A DNA stretch of 64,000 nucleotides from positions 250,501 through 314,500 of the forward strand of contig OZ018412.1 of the NCBI GenBank assembly GCA_963969595.1. The letters are read 5' to 3'. Every line of letters starts with the position of its first letter. The first letter of the stretch is position 1. Below are positions 34,065 to 46,127 of the stretch, piece by piece. The DNA comes from Neckera pumila. Lineage: Eukaryota; Streptophyta; Bryopsida; Hypnales; Neckeraceae. The notes beneath the pieces are model-generated. The model made no database searches. It saw nothing but the letters and a program-made list of their open reading frames with translations, and was not told where the DNA came from. The position numbers and the translations under genes were made by a program.

Positions 34065-37000
34065 CGCAAAGGAGAACCGATCATCCTCACTTGAAAATAG
34101 GTTTTGGAGAATTTTAACATGTTCAATTTTTAACTTGTACTGTACAATTGTAGCACCTGTACTGATGGTGAGAACTAAGAAGTGTCAGACTCTACTTTAG
34201 AGTTTTAAAGACTCCACCGCTGTTGTGGGATATGATTGTCCTTGAAGAGGTAGAAAACTCGCTATTGTTGCATTCATGTGCACCTTGTTTCCGTTTTTGC
34301 TGTCTCCATTGGACTTCGTTTTCACATGATGTGATAATCTGCACACTGAGATTTTTTTGTTGGGCACTGATGAACGCACCCGTGACCCATGTGCAGCCAT
34401 GGCCGTAATTATATTGTAAGCCAATTGCTTTCACGCTAAGTACTCGGTCCCTGAGGAAAATTATGAATTTTGTCCAAAGGACGCGATTGTAACTCTAGTA
34501 CCTGAATACGATTATAACGGTCAGTACAAGATTTGCCTAAATTTAGCAAATTCAGTACAAGCAATTGTTTCTAGGACTATGAAGAAACAAAAGTAGTCTA
34601 TTTTTCTACCAGCTGCCAAGTTGGTAATATATTATAAAGGAAGAAAAATAACACTTGATAAGGTATTAATTTCCAATTCAAATATATCAACCACCTCTTC
34701 CAATTTTAATCATCAAGTCCTATTCAACAAGGGTTTTGTTCACAATTACCACGTGTATGCTTGGATTCAGGTTTTTGAAGCCCTCCGAATGCAGATCTTT
34801 GGATGTGGCTGTCAAGATTTGGATGGATGGAGAATAGAAAAAGAAAAAGATAAAGAAGGCCAGTTTGGCCCCGCAACAGAGCTGCCACTGCTGTGGTCAG
34901 TGTTATGTACGTCATGTTCCTCAATCGAATTACTCGATTTCTCTTGCCCCAGCAAGAATTACTCGAACTGGATTTTAAACATTAATGAATCAGAAAACAA
35001 ATTTCTGCACTACCGGCACTCATTTCTGGTATGTACAAACTTTGCCTGCTTCAAGGCTAACAGTGACTTATCTCAAATGGTAATTTAAGGATACTGAAAC
35101 AGGTACGCAACCGGGTCCTGTCCCTAAACTGACCTCCTTTTCCAACAGCAACTCGTCTTTTACTTCATACCCTTGTGTGTACTTATGGGCAAGTGATGTA
35201 ATCTTGACTTGGATAAATGCCTGTGGTTATCTTTGAATGAAATTGGAGTTATCACTTACAGACTTGGTCTACAACCTCCCACTTTGAAATTGCAGAAGAA
35301 AGTCATACCTCGCTATAAAATTCGGTCTGAACAGATATCTATGGCACCATTCATCTCCCAAACATCATTCATACCTATGTTAAATTCTTCTTGTGACGCA
35401 TATATTATCTATTGTCTCTTGTTATTAAAATACAGTACTACTGTACTGATTATGAAAGCGGTGTTGGAGGAAATTTCATGACAGATTGAAACAGGGAAGC
35501 CAAAGAACTGATTACATCTCTGCGAAGGGACATTATTGATGCTGAAGGAAATGCAATCTCCGTTTTGGTATCTGAGACGGTGATGTGATCACCCGCTGCA
35601 TTCCAGCGTCCAGAAACTTCAGTAAGTTTAAAAGTCACAAATGATGCTAATCGGTCTGACAACCCTTAATTAAGTAGCAAGTTAGGAGCAGGACAAAGTA
35701 AGTGATCGACGAAGCCCTACAGTGGTCATCCAACTCTATTTAATGACACACTCAGTATTTGCACATTTACTGTATATATATGATTGGACAACTTTGAGAT
35801 GTCAATTTGTAAACGCTTGTGAGTGTGCGTTTAGAAGCCCTAAATATATTTTTCGAGAGGGTCGAGTGTACGTACAAAGAAGAATTCAATACGACTTGTT
35901 AGCTAATTTGATTGTGTCCTACTCCCTATGGCCAGGTTTTTTCTTTTCTCGCAGGACAATCTACTCGAGAATCATGGAGTGGCATGCACTCCCTCCAATA
36001 CCAAGAAATAGAAGTGGCTCGATCTCCTCCAAGTTGTATCACCCCGGAATTCGAAAAAACTGCCCATGCCTATGCTGTGTCTAAGAGCGTTGAGCACATA
36101 CATTACTTGAAAGAAAAAGACAACTGAAGTGCATGATTTACCTGTGTCGAGTCCAGTATGTTTGAGATCAGGTCCTAGCTGGAACTCTCGTCGTCTGCGT
36201 AGTGCGTACAATTTATGCCTGAGAGCGAGTCCACGCAAATTCCGTTTCTCCGCGAGACACTGCGATCGATGGGTACAGCACCCGTGGTGTGTATCTTGTA
36301 GAGCGCCCATCATCCTGCCTCACTGCTGTGATCTTCAAGTACGTTTTTGTCTTCCGAAAATGCATGATCTGCAGGACGGATGTTTCGTCGTCTCCACAGG
36401 CAGCAACAAATTTGTGAGTTGGAGTGCAGTACCAATCACAGAAACGTGTCTGTCGAGCCTCCCAACAGAACAGGGGTTCTCGAAAGTAAATGAAGTAGTT
36501 TCATGATCGCCAATTAAGGTACCGGTATATACAGTAGCTAGGCACATTTGCAAGGTTCTGAGGAAATGGAAAGGCTGCAGAGACTGTGGCTCAAGAAGAG
36601 GTGGAGCCAAGAAGTGTCCAGAGCCTCTTCATTGGTTGGTCAAAGGGAGTTCATCTTGGTTCAACTTCCAGCCAAGGACCAAGTGCAGGAATAAGGCAGG
36701 AGGCTGTAAAACGGAGCAGGCATTAAGAATGGACCTTATAAATGGTTGTGAAATGGACATGAGTTGGTTCTGAAATTGACCAGTATAGTCATTGAATGAA
36801 TCAAGGAAAAAAGCATTATTAATTGCAAGAGCCAATCATTCTCTTTGCTTTTCCCGTTTTTATTTAGAATTGCAAATGAACCATTTATGAGGGACCTAGG
36901 CTCACAAATAGGGACCTACGATCCAACTCATTTGAAAATTCATCAGTAGTTTAAAAATGCTTGGAAAAATACGAAACCACTTGAGTTAGATTCCTCATCA

Positions 37001-37335
37001 ATTTTACTTTGTCTAAAAAATGAGCTAAAAATATTCCGTCCAAGGAAATACATGAAAAAGGTTAGATGCTCCATTTCTGAGCCTCCTATCTTAGAATGTA
37101 TTTGTACTATACTACACTGCAGGCAACTCACTGCCTCTTACCTCATCCAGACCTATTCATCCCAGACCTTTCCTGTGGACAGGGCAGGGGGCCTAAGCCC
37201 GTACTCAGATGTAAGCCCATACCCAAATATCAGGATTGGCACTTCTTGCCGAATATCCATACCTTAAGTTTGGCTGTTTGTTTTGTTTTGTTACATTGAG
37301 ATCTCTTGGATCGTGCGTCCCCCGGCCATGTGCTT
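34065..37335. other. Intergenic region upstream of the GH31 gene
   Basis: Composition is intermediate. Several frames of 100-155 codons (34621-35088, 35722-36084, 36129-36506) lack recognisable domains and consistent splice signals, and are not called as genes. From about 36840 the sequence becomes AT-rich again. Confidence 0.35.
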
Positions 37336-37640
37336 GGTACCGTTGGAAAGTGCTCGGCGAGGAGGGGTGCATGGATTTGGTTTCGTGGCGTTTGGACCCA
37401 CGGTGTGGAAGTTATTGAATTTCAAAGTATTTATGGAATCAAAAATTAGAAAAATACTTTTACTTTGATTTTGGTGGCAATCTTGGTACCATCGGAAAGG
37501 GCTCGGCAAGGAGGGGTGCATGGGCTTGGTTTTGTGGTGTTTGGACCTACTGTGCAAAAGTTATTGAATTTCAAAGTTTTTATTATGACTTTAATAATTA
37601 GAAAATTACTTTGCTTTTGTTTTGGCTATGGCATTGGTAC
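37336..37640 (+). repeat. Two-copy tandem repeat of about 150 bases
   Basis: Units beginning GGTACCGTTGGAAAG (37336) and GGTACCATCGGAAAG (37485) share GAGGAGGGGTGCATGG and AAGTTATTGAATTTCAAAGT at the same spacing. A third unit begins at 37636 but is cut off by the TTAA-type element B. The GTACC ATCGGAAAG form suggests a wider repeat family. Confidence 0.8.
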
Positions 37641-37658
37641 AGGGCTATATTAGTTTAA

Positions 37659-38295
37659 CCCCTAAATGTCCATGGCCTTTTTTGAGCTTCTTGGAATTTG
37701 CTCTAGATAAATTGACAAAAAGTCAACATTTTGATAAGTTGAATCAATTGCTTCTGATTTGTAACCATACAAATTCAAACTAGACATGCTAGAGATCACA
37801 TAGGAAAAGAAAACATAACAATATCATTTAAGGATTAAAAGATTATAATGTTTGGTTATGAAGGTGTTAAAACCATGAAAATCTTTCAGCTTTCTTTTTG
37901 CATGTCAAATCTAAAAAAGTGGTCACCAAAAAAATTTGAGGTTGAAGAGCCTAACGTGCATATCCCTAATCAATTTATGGCTTCTCAAAATCTACTCTAC
38001 AATTTTTTAAATGAATTTCTAGTGTTTTTTTTTCCAAGATCTAGTGTATTTGAGGCTCATTTCCACGAGCTCTCATCACTATGGGAAGTCAAGATTGCAA
38101 TGGTTGTCCTTGCACAAAATCTTATTCAAAAAAATCATAATCATTCACTTTCAAAATCAGATTTTTGATGCTAAAACTAGACTTTGAAAAGAATTTGTCA
38201 AAAATATAAACTACTAAAAATAAAAACTTAGTTAGGTCTTGTCTAACTTCAAAGTTTTGTCAACACCAAAATTTGGTGCCTTGGGCATTTAGGGG
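37659..38295. mobile_element. TTAA-flanked CCCCTAAA element B (0.64 kb)
   Basis: Exact TTAA copies flank the element at 37655-37658 and 38296-38299. Termini are CCCCTAAATGTCCATGGCC and, inverted, CCCCTAAATGCCCAAGGCA (16 of 19 matching). No transposase frame of convincing length is present; the frame 37848-38168 shows no family motif. The right half resembles, in inverted orientation, bases about 16850-17060 inside the CACTA element. Confidence 0.75.
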
Positions 38296-38557
38296 TTAAT
38301 TCAAGTTGGCAAAAACAAATTTGGCAGATGCTCAAAATTAAAATATTTTGTCAAATTTGTGTTTTCTTTATACAATTTCCTTTGGAAGAATAAGATCTTA
38401 TACATTTCAGCCTCTGCTTTTGAAATTATTTTTTTGCCAAGCTTGATAGTCGGGTACAATACTTGTAAATATTGGAACATTTAAAAAATATATATAGGCA
38501 AAGCCATGCATGAAGAAAAGGTACTATGTTGATGACAACATTTTAATCTACTATTAC

Positions 38558-39012
38558 TATATAAGGTAAAAGACCCCATTGCAGTCAAATGGCCCATGAT
38601 GGACATCTAATGACCCCATTGTGGTTTTTCAAACCACAATCAATGCCTTACATGGTAGTTATGGAGTAATTAGTGACCTCAATGGGTACTTCCAACTTTT
38701 CAGTGTAAAATTCTTTGAAAAAAACTTTCTTTTTAGGTCTTCCATGTTTGAAAATGTTGTGACTGCATTGGATAGGAAGATGACCATATTCGATTCAGAT
38801 TTTTTTGGTCATGAGGTGGCCTACAGCCCCCTTTGGGCTGATCACTTCAAAAATTCAAAACTAATTCATACTTGGTCCAAAAAATATAATTTCAAATGTC
38901 GTCATTGTTTCATACACTTGTCTTTGTGTGGGAAAAAAATTGAAAAAATTTCAGCAATGGCATGAGGGCACACTCCTAATTTTGACCGTGATGGGGTCAT
39001 TTACCTTATATA
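38558..39012. mobile_element. MITE-like terminal-inverted-repeat element E (0.45 kb)
   Basis: The left end TATATAAGGTAAAAGACCCC and right end GGGGTCATTTACCTTATATA are inverted copies with one mismatch over 20 bases, and similarity continues inward (ATTGCAGTCAAA against ATCACGGTCAAA). The AT-rich palindromic ends make the exact boundary and the target duplication (TA or TATA) ambiguous. The internal frame 38621-38965 is probably accidental. Confidence 0.75.
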
Positions 39013-39308
39013 CTCAATCCCATGGGTAGATGTATGTAGAAGGAATTGAAGTTCTACTTGGAATTGGTACTGCAGCTTGAATGGATAAAATGCACTAGGA
39101 CTCCAACACTCTCTATGCAACAAGTGGCAACCAATTGAAAATAATGTTGAAAATTCAAAATCTTAAATTATTGAAAGTTGTAAATAAGTAAATTGAAATT
39201 TTAAAATATATACTTCTAAAATATGTTAAGTCATAGTTTGTAAATTTGTAGTCTATAAATTTATCAATAGTAGAATAATACCTATAGTTTTAAATGGATT
39301 TGTGTTAA

Positions 39309-39540
39309 CCCCTAAATGCCCAAGGTCTTTTTTGAGCTTCTAGGAACTTGTTCTAAATTGAACAAAAGGCCAACATTTTGATAAGTTGTATCAATGTTTT
39401 TTTGAATTGTAACCATATAAATTCAGAGTAGACATGATAGAGATCACATAGAAAAAAATTACAACAATATTACTTACAAATTGAAAGATTATAAAGTTTG
39501 ATTATGAGGATGTTAAAATTGTGAAAGTGATTTGAAGTCT
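39309..39540 (+). mobile_element. Truncated left end of a B-type TTAA element
   Basis: Starts CCCCTAAATGCCCAAGG directly after TTAA (39305-39308) and follows element B from its left end for about 230 bases, sharing CAACATTTTGATAAGTTG and GAGATCACATAG. Similarity stops at about 39540 and no right terminus was found. Confidence 0.7.
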
Positions 39541-42000
39541 TTCAATCCTATACCACATTTAATCCCTTATTTTTAATTCCACACTACTTTGGTGATACTT
39601 GATGTTGGTGATGCTTGGTGTTGCTTGCTTATTGAAACTTGTGTAGTACCTACTTAGGCAAAATTTAGCCACTCACCTATATATATTCCAAGTCTTTGGC
39701 TAATTGATGGAATTGTTCTCTACAATTAGCCACTATGTTTCAATTCTTGCAATCTATTTTTGGCTAAAGATATTACTGGTGCAAGTAGAAGACCAAGGTT
39801 GGTATGGGATTCAGTTGGAGGACTAAGATTGGTTGAAGGCGCCACTAAAGACCTACCATGGGGAAAAATCGGCCACTTACGCATTGGCATTGATTTATGT
39901 TGCGTTGTAGACAATTTTAGTGATGTTTTAGTGACAAGGAGAGTGTTGATGAGTGCTAAGAGTTGGAGAAAAAGCCTTTTGGTTTGGATGGAAGGCTTAT
40001 TGTTACTGATTTTCTAATTGGTACTTTTGTTCAAAGTGCAAGTGTCGTGGAAATATGTTAAAGCATTGTTCTATTTAGCAATTGTCTCAAGGGTGTTAAA
40101 CCATGGATTTATATTAGATTGAGAGATGAAATGAGATGGAATGAGTGCCTGTCTATTATTGTACAACTAGGCTAAAAATTAGAGAAAAATGTTAGACAGA
40201 ATTACCTGAACTGAACTAATAACAAAAGTAGTGCTTGGCATCTTTTTCAGTAGTCCTTGATTTGATTGTGACATTACACATGTATTGATGTGCTCTCAAA
40301 TTATCTTTAGCATAGACACTTATATAAGTTAGACAATAGCTAGTTGCCAATGTCTTGCAGAAAAATTTAATAAGGCTGCCAGTTTGAAGACTTTTCAAGT
40401 TTTTGACTTTGTTTGTCTTAGTTTTGTTTTCTTCAGCTAGGATTTTGACTTTTGGAGATTCAATCTGATCATTACCAGCTATCGTCTCAATTTTGTTTTT
40501 TCTAAGCTAGGTTTCCACCTTTTGGGGTTCAATTTGAGTATTACCGGCTATCGTCTTAGTTTTATTTTTTTTAGCTAGGCCTTTCAATCTTTGGGGGTAT
40601 TGAGTATATGGGCTATTGTTTTAAACTCTATTTGTTTGCATTCTACGTTGAATGCATTGAATTTGTATTGCAAATAATTGACTACTTGTGAGTAATTGTA
40701 AAGTGGCACACAAAAGAGGCCTCAAAGCCAGACTTAGAGTATTATTCTGTGCAATCAAACAACAGAAGAGGCAACTACATTCCTAAAAGAATAGATGTGA
40801 ATTCATGGGTTGCTTTGTATTTAGGGACAAGAGGTGGTCATACACAAGATTCAAAGAAATATAGTATTAGCACTATTGCAGGTGCATAAAAGGCAATTGC
40901 AGATTTCACAAGGTGCATTGTCAATCTTTTATTTGTTTCTAGTATTCAATTATGCTAAATCATTTATTAACCATTTGGTATATTTTGGTGATTCCTACTT
41001 TTGAATTTTAAACTTGCCAATTGAATTTGAATTGCTCTTTGTTCTTTTTTATAGGTGTGTGAGCTCCTAAATTGTCACTTGGAACTGGTGGATTTTTTTT
41101 TTGGAATCTGCAATTAAAGTAGATAAAAATATACAAAAAGCCATAAAAAGAGTGTAGAACCAAAATAGGATTAGGCCATATCCATTATAGTATTTGGTCT
41201 TGTTTTGATTTTATACCTAGAACTTCTCCAAATCTTGCCTAAAAATAGAATATAAATCACAAGATAGTGGGATTTGTCAGGGTGAAGTCATATAGCCCCA
41301 AAAGGGTTAAATCCCACCGTGAAGGTGGCAATGCATGGCTAAATCAGTCCCAAGGATTCACAGCGAGGCCATAGGTTGGATCCTAGAGTTAGATTTTGAA
41401 TTCCTCATTAGATCAACAAATTCCCTCAAAACCCTGATTGTTAGCATGTAGAAGCCAGTAATTTAAGACGGGCCTATAGAGGAATCTACAACCCAAAGAT
41501 GGCATTCTAGGGTGAATCCCATGCCAGGAGTCCAATGGCAAAATCAATTTACCAAGATTACCTCATTTGCAAAAGATTCCCATGCCATCAATAATTTGAG
41601 GAGACGGACAATTTTGATCTCCACTGACCAATTGTGCCAAGCATAGAGACACACCTATACATCAATTGTGAGGCTCCCTGAGAGGTCCCATGAAAATTCT
41701 CGGCATCTTTCAACTTGCAGAAGAACCTCTTCTGAGTGATCAACTGTTCTAATCTCCAACGGGAATATTTTGTAAATTACCCAAGTTGCGGTAAAATCTC
41801 ACTAAAAATCAAGATAGCTTGTTTTATGCTAATAATACGCTCTAATAAGTTTTGCAACATTCCGATAGCAACAAATACCTGAACCGGCAAAATTCCTTGG
41901 AAATTAATCATGTGGCGGGTTCCCACAACGTTGACTAGCATTCCAAGGGCACACGACGACAAATCAACGTCAACAAGGAGTCTTTTCCTACTCCCTTGCA
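39541..42000. other. Intergenic, repeat-like sequence
   Basis: At 40430-40600 a degenerate threefold repeat occurs (TTAGTTTTGTTTTCTTCAGC, then related words with GGGGTTCAATTTGAG.ATTACCGGCTATCGTCT). No gene is supported. Confidence 0.4.
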
Positions 42001-43259
42001 CCTACTAAGGACCCAGGCTAGTTATTTTTCTCAAAATAGGAGACCCCCAAGATTTAGGAAATTACCGCGACTTGATTTTTAATCTACATTAGTCTACGAT
42101 GGGTTTTTGGTCCCGGTACGGGAGGGAGGGGGTACATGGACTAAAAACGGCATTTTGGAGCTAATGGCGCAATCTGTTTGACATTTGGATTTGATCTCCA
42201 AAAGTTAGGATGTTGGTCTAGCATATATGACAGAAAGTTAAAATTTAGGATTAGGATGAAAATCTTAGAGGATGAGGATGAAAATCCAAGTCGATAAAGT
42301 TATTAGTAGGAGTTTAGAGGAAGGAGTGAGTCCTTGGAAACCTATATCAGGGCCCCATTTCCCTCTCTAAAATCACCTCCGTACTCGTTTTTGGGTCCGT
42401 GGATCCAAGTTATTTTGGATATTTTGGCGTTTGAAGCCAAAAACCTTTACAATGTTTTTGGAGCATAATTGGCTCCTTTTGTTGTTGTATTTCAAATTTT
42501 AAAGGTCCTTGGGGGTCCTTCTATCTTGACTTGTGTATTCTTTGTGTGTTTCTGTATACTCTTGTTGTTATTCAAGAGTCTTTCTATCCTCATGTATCCT
42601 TGTGAACTAACTTGTGTGGTCTAGAGTCTTTTGGGGTATTGTACTAATCCTAGAGCAATCCTCCACCGTACCTTGGCGATACCGCTTGCGGGGCCTTTAG
42701 CGTATAAGTTTGTACCAACTAGCGGAAGTATACTGTGTTTGTGATCCCTTACTCTCTCTTTATGTTCTAACCTTCGTTTAACTGTTTTTTTCCCTTGTTG
42801 AGAGGACCCCCCTCTAGGACAGTGAAGCTACAAACCTCCTATGTATCTTTTCTCTAATACATGTTTACCTTTGTTTAAATCTTGTCTTGCCGTGTGGACC
42901 CCCCTCAGTGACGGCGAAGCTTTGATTGTGAAACCTAGAAAATTTTGGCATTTTTTACGATTACCTTTGAGGTGGCAAAGCTTTGATAAGTTCTAGAAGA
43001 ATTTGGCATTTTCTATGAAGTTCCAAGTACCTTCCTAATTTAGTTTCCAAATATCCACGTGAAGATATTCTTGTTAGTTTCCAAATATCCATGAGTCTTG
43101 GGAAACATTTGAATTAGTTTAGACACATCTTCTAATTGTGATAATAGGAACCGGTACACCACCTAGTCTAGTTATAGAGTTTTCAGTATCACCAATCCAA
43201 GTCCAAAGTTTTTTTTTGTAATCGTAATCCTCGTCTAAGTTTTTTTGGTACCCAACTCT
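42001..43259. other. Possible degenerate retroelement-like stretch
   Basis: Composition is more balanced than in the neighbours. GGACCCCCCTC blocks followed by GACAGTGAAGCT or GACGGCGAAGCT occur twice (about 42805-42830 and 42895-42920). No reading frame, primer binding site or paired long terminal repeat could be identified, so the retroelement idea is weak. Confidence 0.25.
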
Positions 43260-43605
43260 AATCAAAAAAATGAACAAGACAAGACCAACCTAAGGGAGCC
43301 AGTCAGAACAAAAAACAAAAAAAATGAACCCAGGGGAGCTTCCAGATCAAAAAAGAAAACAAGAGAGCCAGCTTGGGGGAGCCTCCAAATCAAGAAAGAG
43401 AATAAGACAAGACCAATCCTAGGAGGCCAGCTAGATCAAAAAAGAAAACAAGAGGACCAACCTGAGGGGGACCTCCAGATCAGAAAAGTGAACAAGACGA
43501 CCAGCCCAAGGAGGCCTCCAGATCAGAAAAGAGAAGAAAATAAGCCAGCCTGTGGGGAGCTCCAAATCAGAAAAGAAAACAAGACGAGCCAACCAGATGG
43601 ACTAT
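43260..43605 (+). repeat. Degenerate minisatellite of about 43-46 bases encoding a charged open frame
   Basis: About eight units share the pattern AGAAAACAAGA, then GACCAGCC, then GGGAGCCTCCAGATCA, with unit lengths of 39-47 bases. One plus-strand frame (43245-43673) stays open through the repeats and reads as Lys/Glu/Gln-rich modules such as DQKRKQEDQPEGDLQIRK. Because the units are not all multiples of three yet the frame is open, either selection or chance is possible. No homology is recognised. Confidence 0.75.
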
Positions 43606-43720
43606 TGGTCCGGGGTGCTAGGCGGGGTTGTTGTCCAGGGTACTGGGTTGGAATTACTAGTCCAGGATGCTAGGTCAAGATTGCTAGTCGAGGGTGCTGA
43701 GCAAGGTGCCGGGCCAAGGG
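43606..43720 (+). repeat. Short tandem repeat with unit GTCCAGGGTGCTAGG
   Basis: About four degenerate copies of roughly 30 bases (for example GTCCGGGGTGCTAGGCGG, GTCCAGGGTACTGGGTTGG, GTCCAGGATGCTAGGTC, GTCGAGGGTGCTGAGC) follow the preceding minisatellite directly. Confidence 0.65.
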
Positions 43721-44446
43721 GTTTCAAAAATTTTAGATTCTAAAAAATCACTTGGAGGTCTTGAGTAGGGAGTTGGGCCTATTTAAAAAACCCAAAATTA
43801 ACAAGGAAAAACATTGGAAGTAGGAGGGAAAGAAAATCGTGGAGGAAAGAAAAAGAATAAGAAAGATGGGGTCTTGCCCAAGCTAAGCTCCACATAGGAT
43901 AGTTGTCATTCCAAAAGACTTGCACAAAACACTGTGACATAAGGAGAAGAAGAGGAGAAGATGGCTATATAGGTGATGTGGGAGAGAGATGATTAATAGT
44001 GTGCTAGTTTAGGTAGAATAGATAGAATAGAAGAAATTGCAAAGGAGCCTTGGTAGTTGTTAGAAGAAGATTGGGAGATGACAACGTAAGAACTTTGTAA
44101 GAAGGGAGGGGACACATTTATGCCTTTTAGTTGTCAAAGTTGATAGTGCAAGGTTGTCATCAAAGCATTTGGTGAAATAGTTTTTATCAATTGTCCCATA
44201 TCAATTGTCAAGAGTACCATTAGATTAGACTTATAAGATTTGTAAGTTGTTGTACACTTATATAATAATTCCGTTGATAGAGTTTTAAGATCTTGACAAT
44301 GTGTAGATTTCTACAATATGTAGATTTATCCAATTTGTAGAAATTTAAAAATATGTAAAATCTAAAAAAATTTAAAATTTGTAAAACTATTAAGCCAATG
44401 AAATCTATAAAATATCAATATTTCAATTTCTGAAATCTAAAAAAAT

Positions 44447-44575
44447 GCTAGATTTGAAATCCTAAAATCTAAAAAATAGCTAGATTTGAAAGTCTAAAAT
44501 CCAAAAAAAATTAGATTTGAAATCCTAAAAACTAAAAAATAGCTAGATTTGAAATTCTAAAGTCTATAAATCATT
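44447..44575 (+). repeat. Tandem repeat of about 32 bases
   Basis: Four degenerate units of the type GCTAGATTTGAAATCCTAAA followed by ATCTAAAAAATA. The stretch before it (44300-44446) is built of the same short words. Confidence 0.8.
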
Positions 44576-44619
44576 GAGATTAGAAGTTCAAAATCTACAA
44601 ATTCTACAAATTACAAATG

Positions 44620-44920
44620 AGTCACAAATGAGTTGCACATGAGCACCATGTCAGAAAAGTTCATTGATGAAGTTCCCAGTAGGTTGTTGGATTCTTGAGA
44701 TTTTGCGATTACAAATTTGACATGCAACTTGTCCATTGCAACTGTAGTCTCCAAATTAGCACTATTTGCAAATGAGTTGCATATGAGCACCATGTCAGAA
44801 AAGTTCATTGATGAAGTTCCTAGTAGGCTGTTGGATTCTTGAGATTTTGCACTACAAATTTGACATGCAACTTGTCCATTGCAACTGTAGTCTCCAAATT
44901 AGCACTAGTTGCAAATGAGT
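44620..44920 (+). repeat. Two-copy tandem repeat of 144 bases
   Basis: GAGCACCATGTCAGAAAAG recurs at a spacing of 144 bases (44641 and 44785) and nearly the whole unit is duplicated with few changes; the start of a third unit follows. The frame on the minus strand here merely reads through the duplication. Confidence 0.9.
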
Positions 44921-45199
44921 CACACAACTCAAAAAGTAGTTGCTCTTTGCAATCACACGACCCTTCATTTCCTTCTAGTGGTGGTTCTGAATTTTGAGGT
45001 AGTTTCTATATACAATAAAGGTAAACTTGTCCAGCCTACTGGGATGTATACTCAAGCACAATTTTTGGTCGGCTATGTCTTAAACATTGCACGAAACAGT
45101 GAAGAGTATTGTGCAAAGAGACGTTCAATTTTTGAAAGCCACAAGGCAGTATACGTGACTTGCAATGTAGGCTTCCTTGTTTGACATTTAAAGAATAGG

Positions 45200-45271
45200 A
45201 TTTTTAATTTTTCCCAAATCAACATATAATTTTTTATCTTCTGATAATTAGATATCAATTTTCTTGTAGTG
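45200..45271. mobile_element. Solo CACTA-type terminus
   Basis: ATTTTCTTGTAGTG at 45258-45271 is the inverse of the plant CACTA consensus CACTACAAGAAAAT. The preceding 70 bases resemble the right end of the element at 23233 (AATCAACATA.AATTTT, TCTTCTGATAATTAGA-like). No left partner was found, so it is a truncated element or one whose other end has decayed. Confidence 0.5.
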
Positions 45272-45329
45272 CTACATTGCAAAAAATTTAATTTAAAAAG
45301 ATTCAAAGCCTTATAATCTAGTCTCACAC

Positions 45330-45500
45330 GGTGCAAGTTGGATAAATTGTCCATCTTAATTGTCCAATTTTCCCACCTGTCCAAGACACTCGGTGACCTT
45401 GACCAGCCTAATATGACTACTTTAAAGTAGTCACATTGTTTGTCTGCTCTGTCCAAACCATCCAATCTGTCCATCCGTCTGAAATGTTTGGTGATATTAA
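45330..45500 (-). repeat. Interspersed repeat with palindromic core, copy 1
   Basis: Contains the perfect 18-base palindrome GACTACTTTAAAGTAGTC (45415-45432) flanked by TGTCCA/TGGACA-type words. Related copies in the opposite orientation lie at about 46410-46520 and 47190-47380, and the short tail of one at about 48165-48200. Confidence 0.6.
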
Positions 45501-45710
45501 TGCTCAATGTGACAAAAATGTATACAAGCCTCTTTTCATTATCTAGGAAGTAATTTCTGGATGAATGGTGGTTAAAAAAAAGTACGGCTAAAAACATTGG
45601 AACAATTTGAGAAGGCAATACGGACAATTTGGGATAGTGTTTGAACTCTCTTTGTTTTGGAATATAGCTTAGATCCTCTTATTGTGGTAGTAAGTAGTTC
45701 CACTGTCTCA

Positions 45711-45818
45711 CCACCCTCCCGCCGCTCTCCTGGCCCCTAATCGGGACCTTGACGACACTTCGCACCACCCTCCCGCCGCTCTCCCGGCCCTTAACCGGGA
45801 CCCTAATTATGCTCCGCA
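45711..45818 (-). repeat. 54-base GC-rich tandem duplication
   Basis: CCACCCTCCCGCCGCTCTCC starts at 45711 and again (one change) at 45765. Being 18 codons long, the repeat gives a minus-strand frame (45679-45936) a twofold Arg/Val/Gly-rich motif (RESGGRVVRSVVKVPIRG). No homology is recognised, and coding status is doubtful. Confidence 0.8.
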
Positions 45819-46127
45819 CCACGCTGACTTTGCTTGGCACCACAACTGTCTTCCGCCACTGTTGCAGCTCCATCCTCGGTCCTACGTGAACCTCCCGGTG
45901 CAGTAAAAGCTTGGTAGTGCTCCACTTCCACCACATCCAGGAATTATTGTAAATGTATTTAAGAATTGAGAAAATGATATACGTGATAAAAAATCTAGTA
46001 ACTTCAAAGTGATTCTTTGTTCTTACAAAAGATGCTTAAAGAAAGGGATGAATATTTAAAAGTATCATATTCTCTATACAATTATAAAATCATGAGTATG
46101 AACTTAACACCCTTTTTTTGCCTTGAA

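Noticed and set aside
34621..35088. Plus-strand frame of 155 codons upstream of the GH31 gene
   Set aside because: It has no ATG at its start, no domain and no splice context, and its composition is like the surroundings.
45073..45627. Minus-strand frame of 184 codons
   Set aside because: It runs through a CACTA terminus and an interspersed repeat with no domain or consistent composition, so it is a chance open frame.
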